Below are positions 14,041 through 26,500 of a stretch of 64,000 nt of DNA, piece by piece (position 1 is the stretch's first letter; every line of letters begins with the position of its first letter). The stretch is from Tamarix chinensis (Eukaryota; Streptophyta; Magnoliopsida; Caryophyllales; Tamaricaceae). Location of the stretch: the NCBI GenBank assembly GCA_030549775.1, contig CM060177.1, positions 93,926,236 through 93,990,235 on the forward strand, in the 5' to 3' direction. A program made the position numbers and the translations under genes. The notes under the pieces are model-generated. The model did no database searches, was not told where the DNA came from, and was given only the letters and a program-made list of their open reading frames with translations.

Positions 14041-14989
14041 TTACCAATTCCCACAACCTATTTGTCTAGATGAATATAAATAGACAAAAGTTTTGCTAAA
14101 TTATGAGAAATCTTATGTAGGATTACATGCTCACCAAGACATTTAGTGGTTCATATAATTGATAGAGAATTAATAATGACTGTCAAAGGAATACCAACTA
14201 TTTATTGTCCAATGCATATCTCACCTTTGATAAGTTGGGTTAATATAAGGAGAGAAATATATAGGCATGAGTATTAATTCACGATCAATTGTATTTCAAC
14301 TATAAGTTTATAGGCATTATCACTGGACAAATCTACTAATCATTGTCACCAGACTTTACCTTTGTAATATGTAAATCTCTTTTTGGTTAGAGTCCATAAT
14401 TTTTATGCAGTTGTCCAAATGAGGTGTATGATAGACTTAGGATATGCTTTGTAGTTAATGGTAAAACATAAAATTAATGCTCATTTTTAATTTTAAATTT
14501 CTATTATGCTCATTTACAGAGTTAAGTTTGCCACCATCACAAACAAAACATAGTTCGACACTTTCATTGCTATTATGCAACTTGTTGAAACTAATTTTAT
14601 GCTCCATTTTGAGTAAGGAGAGTTAGCGGTGTGCACAACATCAATGTGTAGGTCCTAGAAGATATATGGTGATGTAGGAGCATCTATTGAGAACTATCAA
14701 TCTTCTTCTTCTAATGATGGAGATCAAGAGGAATTAGTATACATGGAGATAGAACCAATTATGCTTGAAAATTCATATACTTCTAATGTTTTGTCAAGTC
14801 ATTCTTCTTGTAGGTATAGTGTATGTTTGCAAGAAATTCATAAAGTTCATGACGGATGAAGATATTTGAGGTACAAGGAAATGTAAATGGTTTAAAAGAT
14901 TATAAAGTGCAAGGAATAATAAGGCTACAAGACTATAAAGTTTATCACATATGATTACATCTATGTATAACATTATTAAGTTGTGTAGC

Positions 14990-15480
14990 TTTGTTGTTTT
15001 TGCTATCTACTTTGTAATTCTTGTAAAATTATCATTGTAACTTTATTTGTAAGCCATGGAATGTGCACTAGGAAGGTTAAATAATTAATGAGGCTGATAA
15101 TGGGCTTCTTAATGAAAGTCCTACAAGGTTCCATGCTTATATAAACACTTTTGCTCAAAGGATTCGACACATCATTTGGAATTTTATGAAGTTCATTCGA
15201 AACTTGAAGAAAGTACACACGTGTGTGTTTCTTCTTCTTATTCTTCTTCTTCTTCTTCTTCTCTTCTCCTTTCTCAAGTGTGTATTGAGAATTAGCAAGG
15301 GTGATCTAGTGAGAAATAGAAGGTTCTCATTATAGGAGTTAGATCTACTCAAATTACATAATCATTCGAAAGCAACCGAAGACTACACAAGTGAATTTGA
15401 GTGTTTGTGTTCATTTTGCATCTTTGTACTCCTTCAAACAAGGTATTGAATTGTTGTAGTAGATTTGAAGATGATCTTCC
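14990..15480 (+). other. Possible LTR fragment (TATA box and transcript-start-like region)
   Basis: A TATA motif (GCTTATATAAACAC, near 15137) is followed by about 100 bases, a (TTC)-rich tract (15227-15270) and TTTGCATCTTTGTACTCC. This layout resembles the R-U5 part of Ty1/copia-type LTRs. No second LTR, primer-binding site or boundary was found, so the call is weak. Confidence 0.3.
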
Positions 15481-18400
15481 ACATCATATGATTAAAAATT
15501 TAATGGAATGGACTATCACAATGTCAGTTGTTTAATTAAATACCCAATTTAGACATCTTGTGCTAATTATTGTGGGTAAACCTATTCAATGAGTCATAAT
15601 TAACAGACTATAATTTTTCTGGCTACATATTCCAAGTTCAGGTACATGATGATCCATATATTAAACAATTATGTCAACTGCAATAAAATCTGTGTATATA
15701 GGGTGTTAAAATCCATGCTTACGCTCAATAGATTCTTTTCAAAAGTTAAGGCATGAATGCAAAGAAGGCTGCATCATTCAAATTTTAGCCATAAGCTTCA
15801 TCATTAAATATAGTTAAATAGCATGCTATTCATATTATAAAATGTATATTTATGTTTACTTTGATTATTATATTTCATCTACCAATTTTAATACCATCCT
15901 TCTTGGCTCATACGAAGAATCTTAACATGCTCCTCCTATAAGGTTTGGCTCACATGCTGGAACATTCATCAACCTGGTTCAATGTCACTCTTGGTGGCAA
16001 ATTGGTAGAGCACCTTCAGAATTGTTAGAACTAAAAAGTAATTATACAAAGTTAGAAGTCATGGAAAGTTGGTGAAGAACCAAAAATGGCAGTAGGTAAA
16101 AAGATGATATCGTGATTTTACATGCTTATTCTAGTTACTTTCACATTGTGATCTTATTTAAATCATCTTCTATGCAGCCATAATTGAGCAAGGAGAATCA
16201 TATTAGAGCTATGGCATAAATTGAAGAGATACGAATGGATAATAAAAACAACTCAAATATCATATCTTGCATGATCTCCCTATTATTATGGTGGGTAAGT
16301 AGTATTTTGCTGTGGAATAACAATTTGCAATGTCAATATTATCAAGTACATACTTTGCAACATAATCTTTGAAAGTATTCTTTCATAAATAACCCAAAAC
16401 ATTTATTTTACAACTGAAGCCAGTAGATTACTATAATCCCCCAAAATTTTAAAAACCTAGAATTTAATAAATAGCTTTTATTTAGGATAAATTAGCATTT
16501 AAAATCATTTAATTTAATTATTTTATGGATTTTTGAGTATATAAATTTGGATAGGAATATTTGGTAAATTAAAATAAATATTTTGTTATTTTATCATACT
16601 CTTTTATTTAAATAATTTTTTTCAAACCAATATTTTACTAAAATTATGCTTTTTAAGCCCATATATTTAATTATATTAAATTAAATTATTAAATAAATTT
16701 ATTATCAAAAATATTACATCCTATTATTTTATAAATTAAATTATTTTAAATTCTCCCATTTTTCCATTTTCCTTTTCCTTTTTTTCCCTTTCCTTCTCCT
16801 TTTTCTCTCTTTTCCTCCTTTCTTTCTTTTTCTTTTTTTCCTCCTCCGGGCCGCCGAGCCATAACCGGCCCCATCCCTCCCCCTGCGCGCCTGGGCTGCT
16901 GGCCCATTCTCCCACGCGCGCCAACCGACCGAGCCTAGCTTCCCCCCCCCCTCTTTTCTTTCTCTCCTTTCTCCCCTAGACCGGGCGGCCCAACTCCATT
17001 TTTTTTCTTTCCCCTACGCCGACCTACTCCTCTTCCTCTCTTCCTCCTTCTTCTGCCTCGACCCAGCAGCCTCCCGACCTATCTTCGTCGGCCAACTCTG
17101 CCACCTCAGGCACGCTGACCACCGCCCTGCTGCCACCACCTACCACCACTGCAACCCTCCCTCTCTCTCTCTCCCGTCATTTTCTTCCCATTTTCATACC
17201 TAGCCAGCCCTACAAACTAGCCCTCACGCCTTGTTTTTCCCCCTCTTCGTCTCCCCTCCCTGCCACCCTTCTACCTCCCCTGCCACCCTACACACTGCCA
17301 CCAACCCACTAACTGCCCTCCGATTCTCCCTCTCCAGCCTCTCCCTGCCCCATTTCTTCGAGCCTTTCCCCTTCCCCGACCTCCCTCTTCTCCCTTTTCT
17401 TCTCCTTCCTTTTTCCTCCCTGCTTTGGCAACGCCGCTGCCCTTTGCCGCTTCAACCGCCGCACCAAGCCCCTACACCACCCACTGCCACCCTATATCTC
17501 ATCCCTGCACCCCCACAAGACCACCCAAGCCACCCCGCAGCCCCTTCTTCCTCCCCCGCTTATTTTTCTCTCCTTTTTCTCCCTTCTCCACAGCCCCCTA
17601 CAACCCCACCATTCGTCGCCATCCGGCCGCCTTTGCCACCACCCAAACCACCAATCAACTCCCTACAACCTCCTCTACCACCCCACACCTCCTTTGGTCG
17701 AAATAAGCCCCCTCACCCCTTCATTTTCCTTCTCCCTTTTCCTTCCTTTTCACCTCCTCTACCACCCCGACAACCCCCTTTGCCGCATCACCGCCGCCGC
17801 CTCCACCGCCATTGGCCGCCAACAACCCATCCCCAGCCTCCACCTATACCCTCTCTTCACTCCTGCACCCTTCCCTAGCCTCCGATCCTCCCCTACCTAC
17901 CCTCTTTTCTAGCTCCAAAGCCTCAACCCGAAAATGACCACCCCTCCCTTCTACCTCCCTACCTTCGACCCTTTTTCCCCATTACAACCTGCATGTGGCT
18001 CACGCTACTCATGCAGCGTGAGTTACACATTATTTTGGGAGTTTTTGTGTTTAATTATTGAGGTATATTAATAGTTAAGTAAAGTGTGTCATTAATTAAT
18101 TTTTTATATAAAGTTGTATCCTCTTAATTTCGTACTTCTAATATAATAATTATTGACATTATTTTTAGGTGTTGATTTTGATATTTAAAGCTTGAATCTT
18201 TAACCAGAATACTAGTAAGGTTTGATTTTGTGGGAATTAAGGTAAACGTTAAACCCCACTTAAACGCATGGATAAACATATGTTAACACATTAGGGTTTT
18301 TAATACGTTATTATGCTTGTTAAATGTTTGTTAATATTATATACATTTTTGCTTGTATTGATTAATAAAAGGAAAAGTATGCTAGTTATGTACTATGTGT

Positions 18401-18689
18401 GGAAATATTGCTTAAGGAGAGAGTTTGATTATTAATGAAAGTGTTAAGTACTTATCCACGTCATATTATGTTATTGTAACCATTTATGCATGAATAATAT
18501 TATTATGAGCCCTAGGGGCATTTTAGCAATATTTCTTGTACAAGAATGTGGCCTAATATGTGTCGGTGCTAATAAGTATTATATTAAAATATAATAGACG
18601 GTGGAGTTGGATATCGTTAATGGAGTATTAATATTATTATTCCATGTGGTAATGTTAGTTTAATAAAAGTGGTGTAATAAGGGGGCAAT

Positions 18690-19290
18690 ATGGTAATTTT
18701 GGGTGAAAAGGGGTAATTTTATAAGTAAAGGAGTATTGTGGTAATTTTGGGAGAAAGGGTAAAGTGGTAATTTTGGAGGCAAAAGGGTAATATGGTAATT
18801 TTATAATTAAAGAACAAAATGGTAATTTTATAATTAAAGGGTAAAATGGTAATTTTGTAGTTAAAGGGTAAAATGGTAATTTTATAACTAAAGGGCAAAA
18901 TAGAAATTTTGTAATAAAAGAGCAAAATGGTAATTTTGTAATTAGAGGGTAAAATGGTAATTTTGTGATTAAAGGGAAAAAACGGTAATTCTATAAGTAA
19001 AATGATAAAATGGTAATTTTGTGAATAAAGGGTAGAATGGTAATTTTGTAAATAAATGGATGAATTGATAATTTGTAAGTAAAAGGAGTATTATGGTAAA
19101 TTTGGAAGAGAAGGGCAATTTGGTAATTTAATCATCTAAAGGGTAATTTGGTAATTATGATAATAGAAAAGGGCAAATTGGTAATTATGATGATGCAGAA
19201 CGGTAATTTGGTAATTTATGCAATTAAAGGGGCAATTTGGTAATTATAACAAAGGAGAAGGGCAATTCGATAATCTAACCAACCAAATGG
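18690..19290 (+). repeat. Minisatellite in LTR A (GGTAAAATGGTAATTTT-type)
   Basis: About twenty irregular repeats of roughly 26-30 bases, of the form 'AAAGGGTAAAATGGTAATTT' plus a few variable bases. The same family of repeats occurs inverted in LTR B at 22780-23520. The array gives open frames of repetitive peptide that are artefacts. Confidence 0.85.
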
Positions 19291-20357
19291 GAATTATGAT
19301 AAATGAAACAATTATGAAGGATGATTAGTGACCTAATAAGTGTGGGAGGTAACTTAGTAACCCAAACCGAGTAGGAATGTGGTTAAGAACAACTATGTGT
19401 GTGTTATGTGCCTTGTGTGCCATGTGTTATGCCATATTGTGTACTTTATGCTTAATGATTAATCATTTATAGTGCAACTGGGAGTGAATATATGCTTATG
19501 TGACTTCCTTATAGCATGTGGACGATGATTATATTTGTTGTGTGTACGATTTTATGTGATGTGACCCTCTAGGACATGCATGCTAGGATATTTAATGTGG
19601 TAATGAGGGATGAAAGGATGAAAAAGGGAAAAAAATTGGAAAAGCATGATAACCAAAGGGAAGTAAATTGGCTAACATAGGTAGGAATGACCCAAATAAT
19701 CCATGAGCCATGAGTGGATGAATAAAAGGAGACTTTACATAAATTAAAAGCGTGGAGAATCTAGGGTTTGCATGGGATGATTAGAGTCTGCATGGGGGTA
19801 AACCTTACGTATGGAAAGTTGCCTTAGGACGTGAAGAAAGTAATAAAAGTGTCGTTTGGGTGACTGGAGGCTTCGGGTGAAAAATAGTACGTGAGATACT
19901 ACAAGGGTGCATAGGAAACCGAGCTAGAGTTGGGAAGAAACCCTAATTGGAGAAGGTGGAAAAAGAGAAAGAAAATAATAAAAATAAACAAGGATGAGTG
20001 GGGTGGAAAGTGAGGGTTGGATCTAAAGGTCATGATGTGTGGGGTGTTGAAATAGTTTGGGATGTGTAAAGCATAGAAGGATGGGTCACATAGGCCCAGA
20101 TTAGGGTTTTTGGAGAAACCCTAGGGTAAGGTTGTGAGTGGGCTTGACCCACACACTTAGGAGTCGGGATTCAGGTGTGAGTAAATGGAATAAGGAAAGG
20201 ATGTCAGGGCGAGTTAGGAGATGCAAAAGTCTCAAGATATGGGACGGGCCCTCTTGGGAGGATAAGTGTGGATATAGTTAGCCATGCATGTCTAGGGTGA
20301 AATCTTTTGAATAAGATACGAATACGACACTAATCACTTAAAGAGGAAGACTGTTGA

Positions 20358-20720
20358 GACGGACCCAGACCGGTCCACTGGCAAATAATAGTGGCCAAGA
20401 GCCTGGGTGCCCTAGAGATTGGTCCACCGGCGAATAATAGTGGGCAGGAGCGTTTTACCCTACATGATTTTGGTCCACCGGCTATAATAGTGGGGGATTC
20501 CGTGCTCAACAAACCAAATATAATAACGATAAGACATGGGGAAGACACTAATCACTTACAGTGGAATACCTTATGAGTCGAGGCCAGACCAGTCCACTAA
20601 CGAATAATAGTGGCCAGTAGCGTTTTGCCCTGGAAACCGGTCCACCGGTGAATAATAGTGGTCAGGAGCGTTCTGCTCTGTATATATTCCGGTCCACCGG
20701 CTATAATAGTGGGATTCCCG
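20358..20720 (+). repeat. CGGTCCACCGG / ATAATAGTGG repeats in LTR A
   Basis: At least six irregularly spaced units of the type GGTCCACCGGCTATAATAG followed by TGG and CAGGAGCGTT. The motif includes the small palindrome CCGG. It matches, inverted, the 61-bp tandem units in LTR B. Confidence 0.8.
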
Positions 20721-21714
20721 TACTCACATAGACATTTATACTTCGAGATGATTGATTAATGATGGACTAATAGCCTTAAAAGTATCGATTGCTCATTATG
20801 ACCTATCAATATTTGATTGACTCGTTAAGTATGCGAATGTACGAAAGTGAATCTTTATGTATGCACCATTAATATCTGATTGACTTGTCAAGTATATGGA
20901 TGCATGGATCTGATTATTATGTTTACATCTGTCGTTAGGTATGGGTATAGTGGTATATCATGTGTTACATTGCGAGCCTACTTTTAAGTGTGTTTTAAAG
21001 GGTTGCTCAATACCGTAGTACTAAAGGGTTCCATTCGTGGGGCCCCTACCTGTAACACCCCCAAAATTCACTACTGAAAATTTTCATTTTATTAAAAGAA
21101 ATAGTGGAAGAAAAATATTAAACGGTGAATTTCGGGGATATTACCGCCACACTTAGTACAGACCTGTTCACTCATACCGTTCCAGTACCAAGTGCTAAGG
21201 CTAAAGAATAAAATATCCACTGCTAGAAATTCAAACCATTTTTCCTTTTTTTTATCAGAGTAGCGCAAGTAAACACTTTACAAGATTAGAATCCACTAGT
21301 GGTGGTTACAAGAACAAGAAATACATTTAAACCAAAAAGTAAAAGTAAAGGCAGAACCCTAAAAGTCCGGATAATCCTTACGCTCTTTCCCGTTGCCCTC
21401 TCAAGTACCACCTGAAAAGACTTGCAAGGGACACTGCCCATTGAATAGGCAGGGACCCCACAAAGGGAACCTTTCAGTACTATGGTACTGAGTAACCCTT
21501 TAAAATCACACTTAAAAGCAGGGCCACAATGTCACACATGATACAAATCTATATACATATATAACAAGATGTGTACATATAACAATCACATAATTAACAA
21601 TCACATCAGATATCAATAGGTCACAATGTATGATTGATACTTTCAGCCTTAAGCCATTAGTCCATCATTACTCAATCATCTCTCAGATTTTATATCCATG
21701 TGAGTGCAGGAACC

Positions 21715-22110
21715 CCACTATTATAGCCGGTGGATCGGTCTCCAGGGCAAAACTCTCCTGGCCACTATTATTCGCCGGTGGACCGGTCTAGCCCCGACTC
21801 ACATGGTGTTCCACTATAAGTGATTAGTATTTTTCCATAACTTTATTCACATATGTAACTGGTTTTATTGAGCTCGGAACCCCCACTATTATTGCCGGTG
21901 GATCGGAATATATATCAACATCATCCAGGGCAACATGCTCCTGGGCCACTATTATGTCCGGTGGATCGGTACTCATAATCACTTGCCAGGACAACATGCT
22001 CCTGGGCCACTATTATAACCGGTGGATCGGTACTCATAATCACTTGCCAGGGCAACACGCTCCTAGGCCACTATTATATCCGGTGGATCGGTACTCAATA
22101 TCATAAGTCA
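21715..22110 (+). repeat. 61-bp tandem repeats in LTR B
   Basis: CCGGTGGATCGGTACTCA begins at 21958, 22019 and 22080, giving an exact 61-bp period. Each unit continues with CTTGCCAGG.CAACA.GCTC and GGCCACTATTAT. More diverged units precede it from about 21715. Confidence 0.85.
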
Positions 22111-22779
22111 ACTGGGCCCAGCTCATTAATCTTTCACTTTCATTATTAGTATTTTCCCTTTCTTTAATCAGCACAACAAATCCCATTTATTTGCCTCGGA
22201 TAGGAGATCAAGAACCCGGGACACAAAGGTACACCGGTCGTACCGGGGCATATTAGCTACTCAGTACCCTTCAACCACGAACCCAGGGACGCAAAGGTAC
22301 CCTGGTTGTACTGGTGCATAAAGCTACTCAATACCCTACCGACAAGGACTCCTAATCCATAAGTATGCATACCCTCTAAATAAGTCCGTAGAGCTAGATA
22401 GATTAAGATATAGGGCCTGGCTGGGGCATAAAGGCACACCAGCAAATACCAGAATAATCGTGAGCTAAACCACATCTTTAGGGTAGCGACCCCTAAAGAG
22501 CCACCATTCCCAATCTCGAGGTTTTTCACTTTAAGTATTAGTGTCTTAATTAAAGTGATCACGAAAAGCACAATAATCAAATACTTATTCACTTTCAATC
22601 GTTCGGATATCATTAGTCATTTCTTATTCAGGCGGTTATTCAAGATAACACAGAGAAATCATTAAGGCCATCATAATCTCATCTAATTCCGAATTATGAT
22701 TCGTTCTCGTGATACTTACTAATTGTTAAATAATCTTACCTTGCTAAATAACGTTATTTGAGTCATATTATGAAAAAGT

Positions 22780-23520
22780 TGGATAAATTACCAAATTACC
22801 CTTCCTCATTATCATAATTACCATTTTACCCTCTCAATTATTATAATTGCCATTTTACCCTTTTCAATTATTATAAATACCATTTTACCCTTCTCCATTA
22901 CTATAATTATTAATTTACCCTTCTCCATAATTATAATTACCAATTTGCACTTTTTCCTAATTATAATTACCAATCTACACTTCTCCATAATTATAATTAC
23001 CAATTTACCCCTCTCTATTATTATAATTACTACATTGCCCTTCTCCATTATTAAAATTACCATAATACCCTTTTGTTGGTTAATTTACCAAATTACCCTT
23101 CTCTATTGTAATTATCCAATTGTCCTTCTATAATCATAATTTAATAACCAAATTATACTTCATTGTTATCATAATTACCAAGTTACCCCTTACTCCCAAG
23201 TTTGCTATAAATATCATTTTACTTATAAAATTACTTTTTTACCCCTTACTTCTAAATAACCATAATATCCTTTTATTTACAAAATTACCACAATACTCTT
23301 TTACTTATAAAATTACCATCATACCCCTTTTGCTTTTCAATTTACTATTTTACCCTTTTACCTCCAAATTTACCATTATTATCTTTTCTTACAAAATTAC
23401 CATTTTGCCCTTCTTTTTAAAATTACCATAATACCCCTTTATAATATTAACATTTTACCATTCGCCTATAAAATTATCATATTGCTCTTTTGCCTCCAAA
23501 ATTACCACTTTACCCCCTTT
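22780..23520 (+). repeat. Minisatellite in LTR B (ATTACCATTTTACCCTT-type)
   Basis: Some twenty-five irregular repeats of about 26-30 bases such as TATAATTACCAATTTACCC, the complement of the array in LTR A. The units vary in length and sequence. Confidence 0.85.
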
Positions 23521-26500
23521 ATTACACTACTTTTATTAAATTAACATTACCACATGGAATAATAAAATTAATACTCCATTAACAATATCCAACTCCACCA
23601 ACCATTATATTTTAACATAATACATATTAGCACCCACACATATTAGGTCATAATCTAGCATAAGAAATATTACTAAAGTGCCCCTAGAGCTCACAATAAT
23701 ATTATTCATGCATAAATGGTCATAATAACATAAAATAACATGGATAAGTACTTAACACTTTTATTAATAATCAAACTCTTCCCTTAAGCAACATTTCCAC
23801 ACATGGCATATAAACTAGCATACTTTCCCTTTTTATCAACTAATACAATCAAATATATATATTATATTAAACCACAAATACCAAGCATAATAACATATTA
23901 AAAGTCCTAATGTGCTAACATACGTTTATCCATGCGTTTAAGTGGGGTTTAACGATTACTTTAATTCCCGCAAAATTGAATCTTACCACTATTCCGGTTA
24001 AAGATTCAAGCTTTAAATAGAAAAATCAACACCTGAAAATAATATCAATAATTATTATATTAGAAATAAGAAAATCAATGCATAAAACCTTATAAAATTT
24101 ACTTAATGAAATAATTAACTTAAATATTATTTTACCTTAAAATTTTTAATAAAAATTGTCCAATAATTGCAGCAACTCATCCTACTCATACAGCATGAGT
24201 TGCATGCAAAAATAAAAAGGAGGAAAGGCTCGAAGAGGGGGTGAAAAGAAGAAATAATGGTTATTTTTGGGTTGGGGTCTTTAGGCTAGTAAAGAGGACA
24301 AGTGGGGGAGGATTGGAGGCAAGGGAAGGGTGCAGGAGTGAAGAGGGGGCTTAGGTGGTTGTCAGGGATGGGTTCACGGTGGCCAAGGGCGGCGGAGGCG
24401 GCGGCAATGAGGCCATGAAGGTGGCTGCCGAAGTGGGTCGAGGTGGAGGGGCAGAGAAGGAAGGAAAAGAGGAGGGAAAATGAAGGGGTTAGGGGACCTT
24501 TTTTGACCAAACAATGTATGGGGATCGTAGAGGAGGTTGTAGGGAGTCGAATAGTGGGTTGGGTGGCGGCAGAGGCGACCAGACGGCGGCGGAAAGAGGG
24601 GTTGCAGGTGGGCTATCGAGAAGGGTGAAAAACAGGGAGAAAAAGAAGAGGGGAGGAAGAGGGAGTTGCGAGGTGGCTTGGACAGTGTTGAGGCGGTGCA
24701 GGGTGATAGTAGAAGGTCACGGGAGGCACTGCAGGCTGTGGGTATGGTGGTTGGAGCGGCGGAGGGTGGCGACGTGCAAAAAAAAGGGGAAAAGATGGAG
24801 GGGAAAGAAGAATGGAGGGAAGGGGATCGGGGAAGAAAGATGGCTCGAAAAATATGGGGTAGGAGGGTTGAAGAGGAGAAGAAAAAGATGAGGGAGGGTA
24901 GGGGATAGGTGGCTGATCAGGCGACAGGGTTTAGGGTGGCAGGGTGTCGTAGGGTGGCAGGGAGAGGGTGACGAAGAGGGGGAAAGAAAATAGGGTAAGA
25001 AGGATGGTTTGCAAGACTAGCCAGGCGCAAAAATAGGAAGAAAATGATGGGAGAGAGGGAGAGGCAGGTGGTGGCAGCGAGGAGCGGTGGCCGGCGTGCT
25101 CGAGGGCGGCAGGCTGGCGACGGTGACAAGTTGGGCAAGCAGTTGTGTCGAGGCGTAGAAGAAGAAGAGAAAAAAAAAGATAGGGAAGGGAGCATCAGGT
25201 CGGTCGGGGAAGGGAAAAAAAAGACTGGGTCGGCCGGTCCAGGGTGAAGGGAAGAAAGAAAAAAAAAGAAGAAGAAGGGGTATGGGTTGTGCGCTGGAGA
25301 AGGAGAGGAGGGGAAGGAGCGGGCCGGAGGCCCAAGCGCAGGCGGGGAACAGGCTTGGTCTGGCAGCCCAAAGCCAGGAAAAAGAAAGAAAGAAGGAAAA
25401 GGAGAAAAAGGAGAAAGAAAAAAAGAAAAAGGAAAAGGGAAAATGAAAAAATGGGAAAATTTAAAATAATTGAATTTATAAAATAATAGCATGTAATATT
25501 TCTGATAATAAATTTATTTAATAATTTAATTTAATATAATTAAATATATGGGCTTAAAAAGGATAATTTTAGTAAAATATTGTTTTGAAAAATTATTTAA
25601 ATAAAAATAGTATGATAAAATAAAAAAATATTTATTTTTAATTTATTAAATACTCCTATCCAAATTTATATACTCAAAAATCCATAAAATAATTAAACTA
25701 AATAATTTTAAAAGCTAATTTATCTCAAATAAAACTATTTATTAAATTATAGGTTTTCTGAAATTTTGGGGATTACACTACCTATTCAATGGGCAATGTC
25801 CCTTGTAGGTCTCTTTTCAGGTACTATTCAAGTGGGCAACAGGAAAGAGAGTAAGGAATTATCCGAACTGTTAGGGCTTTTCTCTTCTCTTTTAAATTTC
25901 TTATTTAATGTAATTGTTGTTCTTGTAACCACCACTGGTGGATTTTATTCTTGTAAATGGTATGTTACGCTACTCTAATTTAAATATAGTTTGTAATTTG
26001 TGTTTTATTCTTTAGCCTTAGCACTTGGTACTAGAACGGTATGAGTGAATGGGCCTAGTACTAAGTGTGGCGATAATATCCTTAGAATTCACAGTCTTGT
26101 ATTCTGCTTCTGCTAACTCTTTTAAATAAGAACAAAATTTTTCAGTAGTGAAATTTGGGGGTGTTACAATTACATCATACAAATTAAACCTAAAAAAAAC
26201 ATAAGGTATAATTCTTTCCTAACAGAGATAATTATTTCATGAGACAAAACATATATGTTACAACTAAAGCCAGTACATCAATTTTTTCATATTGTTAAAT
26301 TTAAAGGTACACCTCAAGAAGTTTATGATTGGTACATTTATGCTACAACATAAATACAAATATGTGTAAGTTTGTAAAAATTATCTATTATCAATCATAA
26401 ATTTATATAAAATAATAGTAGGAAACAATACCCGAAAAAGATAGACTAAATTGGCTTCCAATGTCCATCTTTCTATTTTTACTTGTCGAAACCAATAACA

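Larger units (their letters stand above)
11495..16431. other. Helitron interior without recognisable gene
   Basis: Between the Rep/helicase remnant and the LTR insertion I see only short open frames without known motifs, two local duplications (annotated separately) and an LTR-like fragment near 14.9-15.5 kb. On the single-Helitron reading this is the spacer between the two Helitron genes plus older insertions. Confidence 0.4.
21051..25777 (-). mobile_element. Giant solo LTR 'B' nested in LTR A, opposite orientation (4.7 kb)
   Basis: On the minus strand it runs from TGTAATCCCCAAAATTTC (25777) to GGGGGTGTTACA (21051). It is flanked by the 5-bp target duplication CTACC (21046-21050 and 25778-25782), and LTR A reads on cleanly across that site. 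Its layout mirrors LTR A: terminal block, 61-bp tandem repeats (21715-22110), minisatellite (22780-23520) and a purine-rich block (24200-25490). The stretches I compared by eye are about 85-90% identical to LTR A. It is solo, with no internal domain. Open frames inside it (for example 22257-22613, 24917-25492) are repeat or simple-sequence artefacts. Confidence 0.92.
16432..26168 (+). mobile_element. Giant solo LTR 'A' (about 5.0 kb without the nested insert)
   Basis: The LTR starts TATAATCCCCCAAAATTTT (the expected TG changed to TA) and ends GGGGGTGTTACA at 26168. It is flanked by a perfect 5-bp target duplication, ATTAC at 16427-16431 and again at 26169-26173. It is interrupted at 21050 by LTR 'B' and resumes at 25778. 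No gag, pol, primer-binding site or second LTR is present, so it is a solo LTR left by recombination. Internally it has a pyrimidine-rich, GC-richer block (16750-18000), a minisatellite (18690-19290) and CGGTCCACCGG repeats (20358-20720). The LTR length and TGTAA-CCCC/GGGGTGTTACA ends suggest a long-LTR Ty3/gypsy lineage such as Tekay/Del; that assignment is inference. Confidence 0.9.

Noticed and set aside
16736..16924. Arg/Lys/Glu-rich minus-strand frame
   Set aside because: Simple (CTTTTC)-type tract at the start of the pyrimidine block in LTR A.
17231..17878. 215-codon Pro/Leu/Ser-rich open frame, plus strand
   Set aside because: It lies in the pyrimidine-rich block of solo LTR A. Composition alone explains the lack of stops; the mirrored purine block in LTR B gives similar artefacts.
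18719..18925. Repetitive peptide frame (ITILPFNYK repeats)
   Set aside because: Direct translation of the LTR minisatellite; period and composition explain it.
22257..22613. 118-codon minus-strand frame
   Set aside because: Inside LTR B in a stretch next to the 61-bp repeats. The matching region of LTR A (about 19.8-20.3 kb) shows no corresponding open frame that I could see.
24514..25492. Several long frames rich in Arg/Glu/Gly (plus) or Phe/Ser/Pro (minus, 191 codons)
   Set aside because: Simple purine/pyrimidine sequence inside solo LTR B, with no domain and no counterpart in the expected LTR structure.
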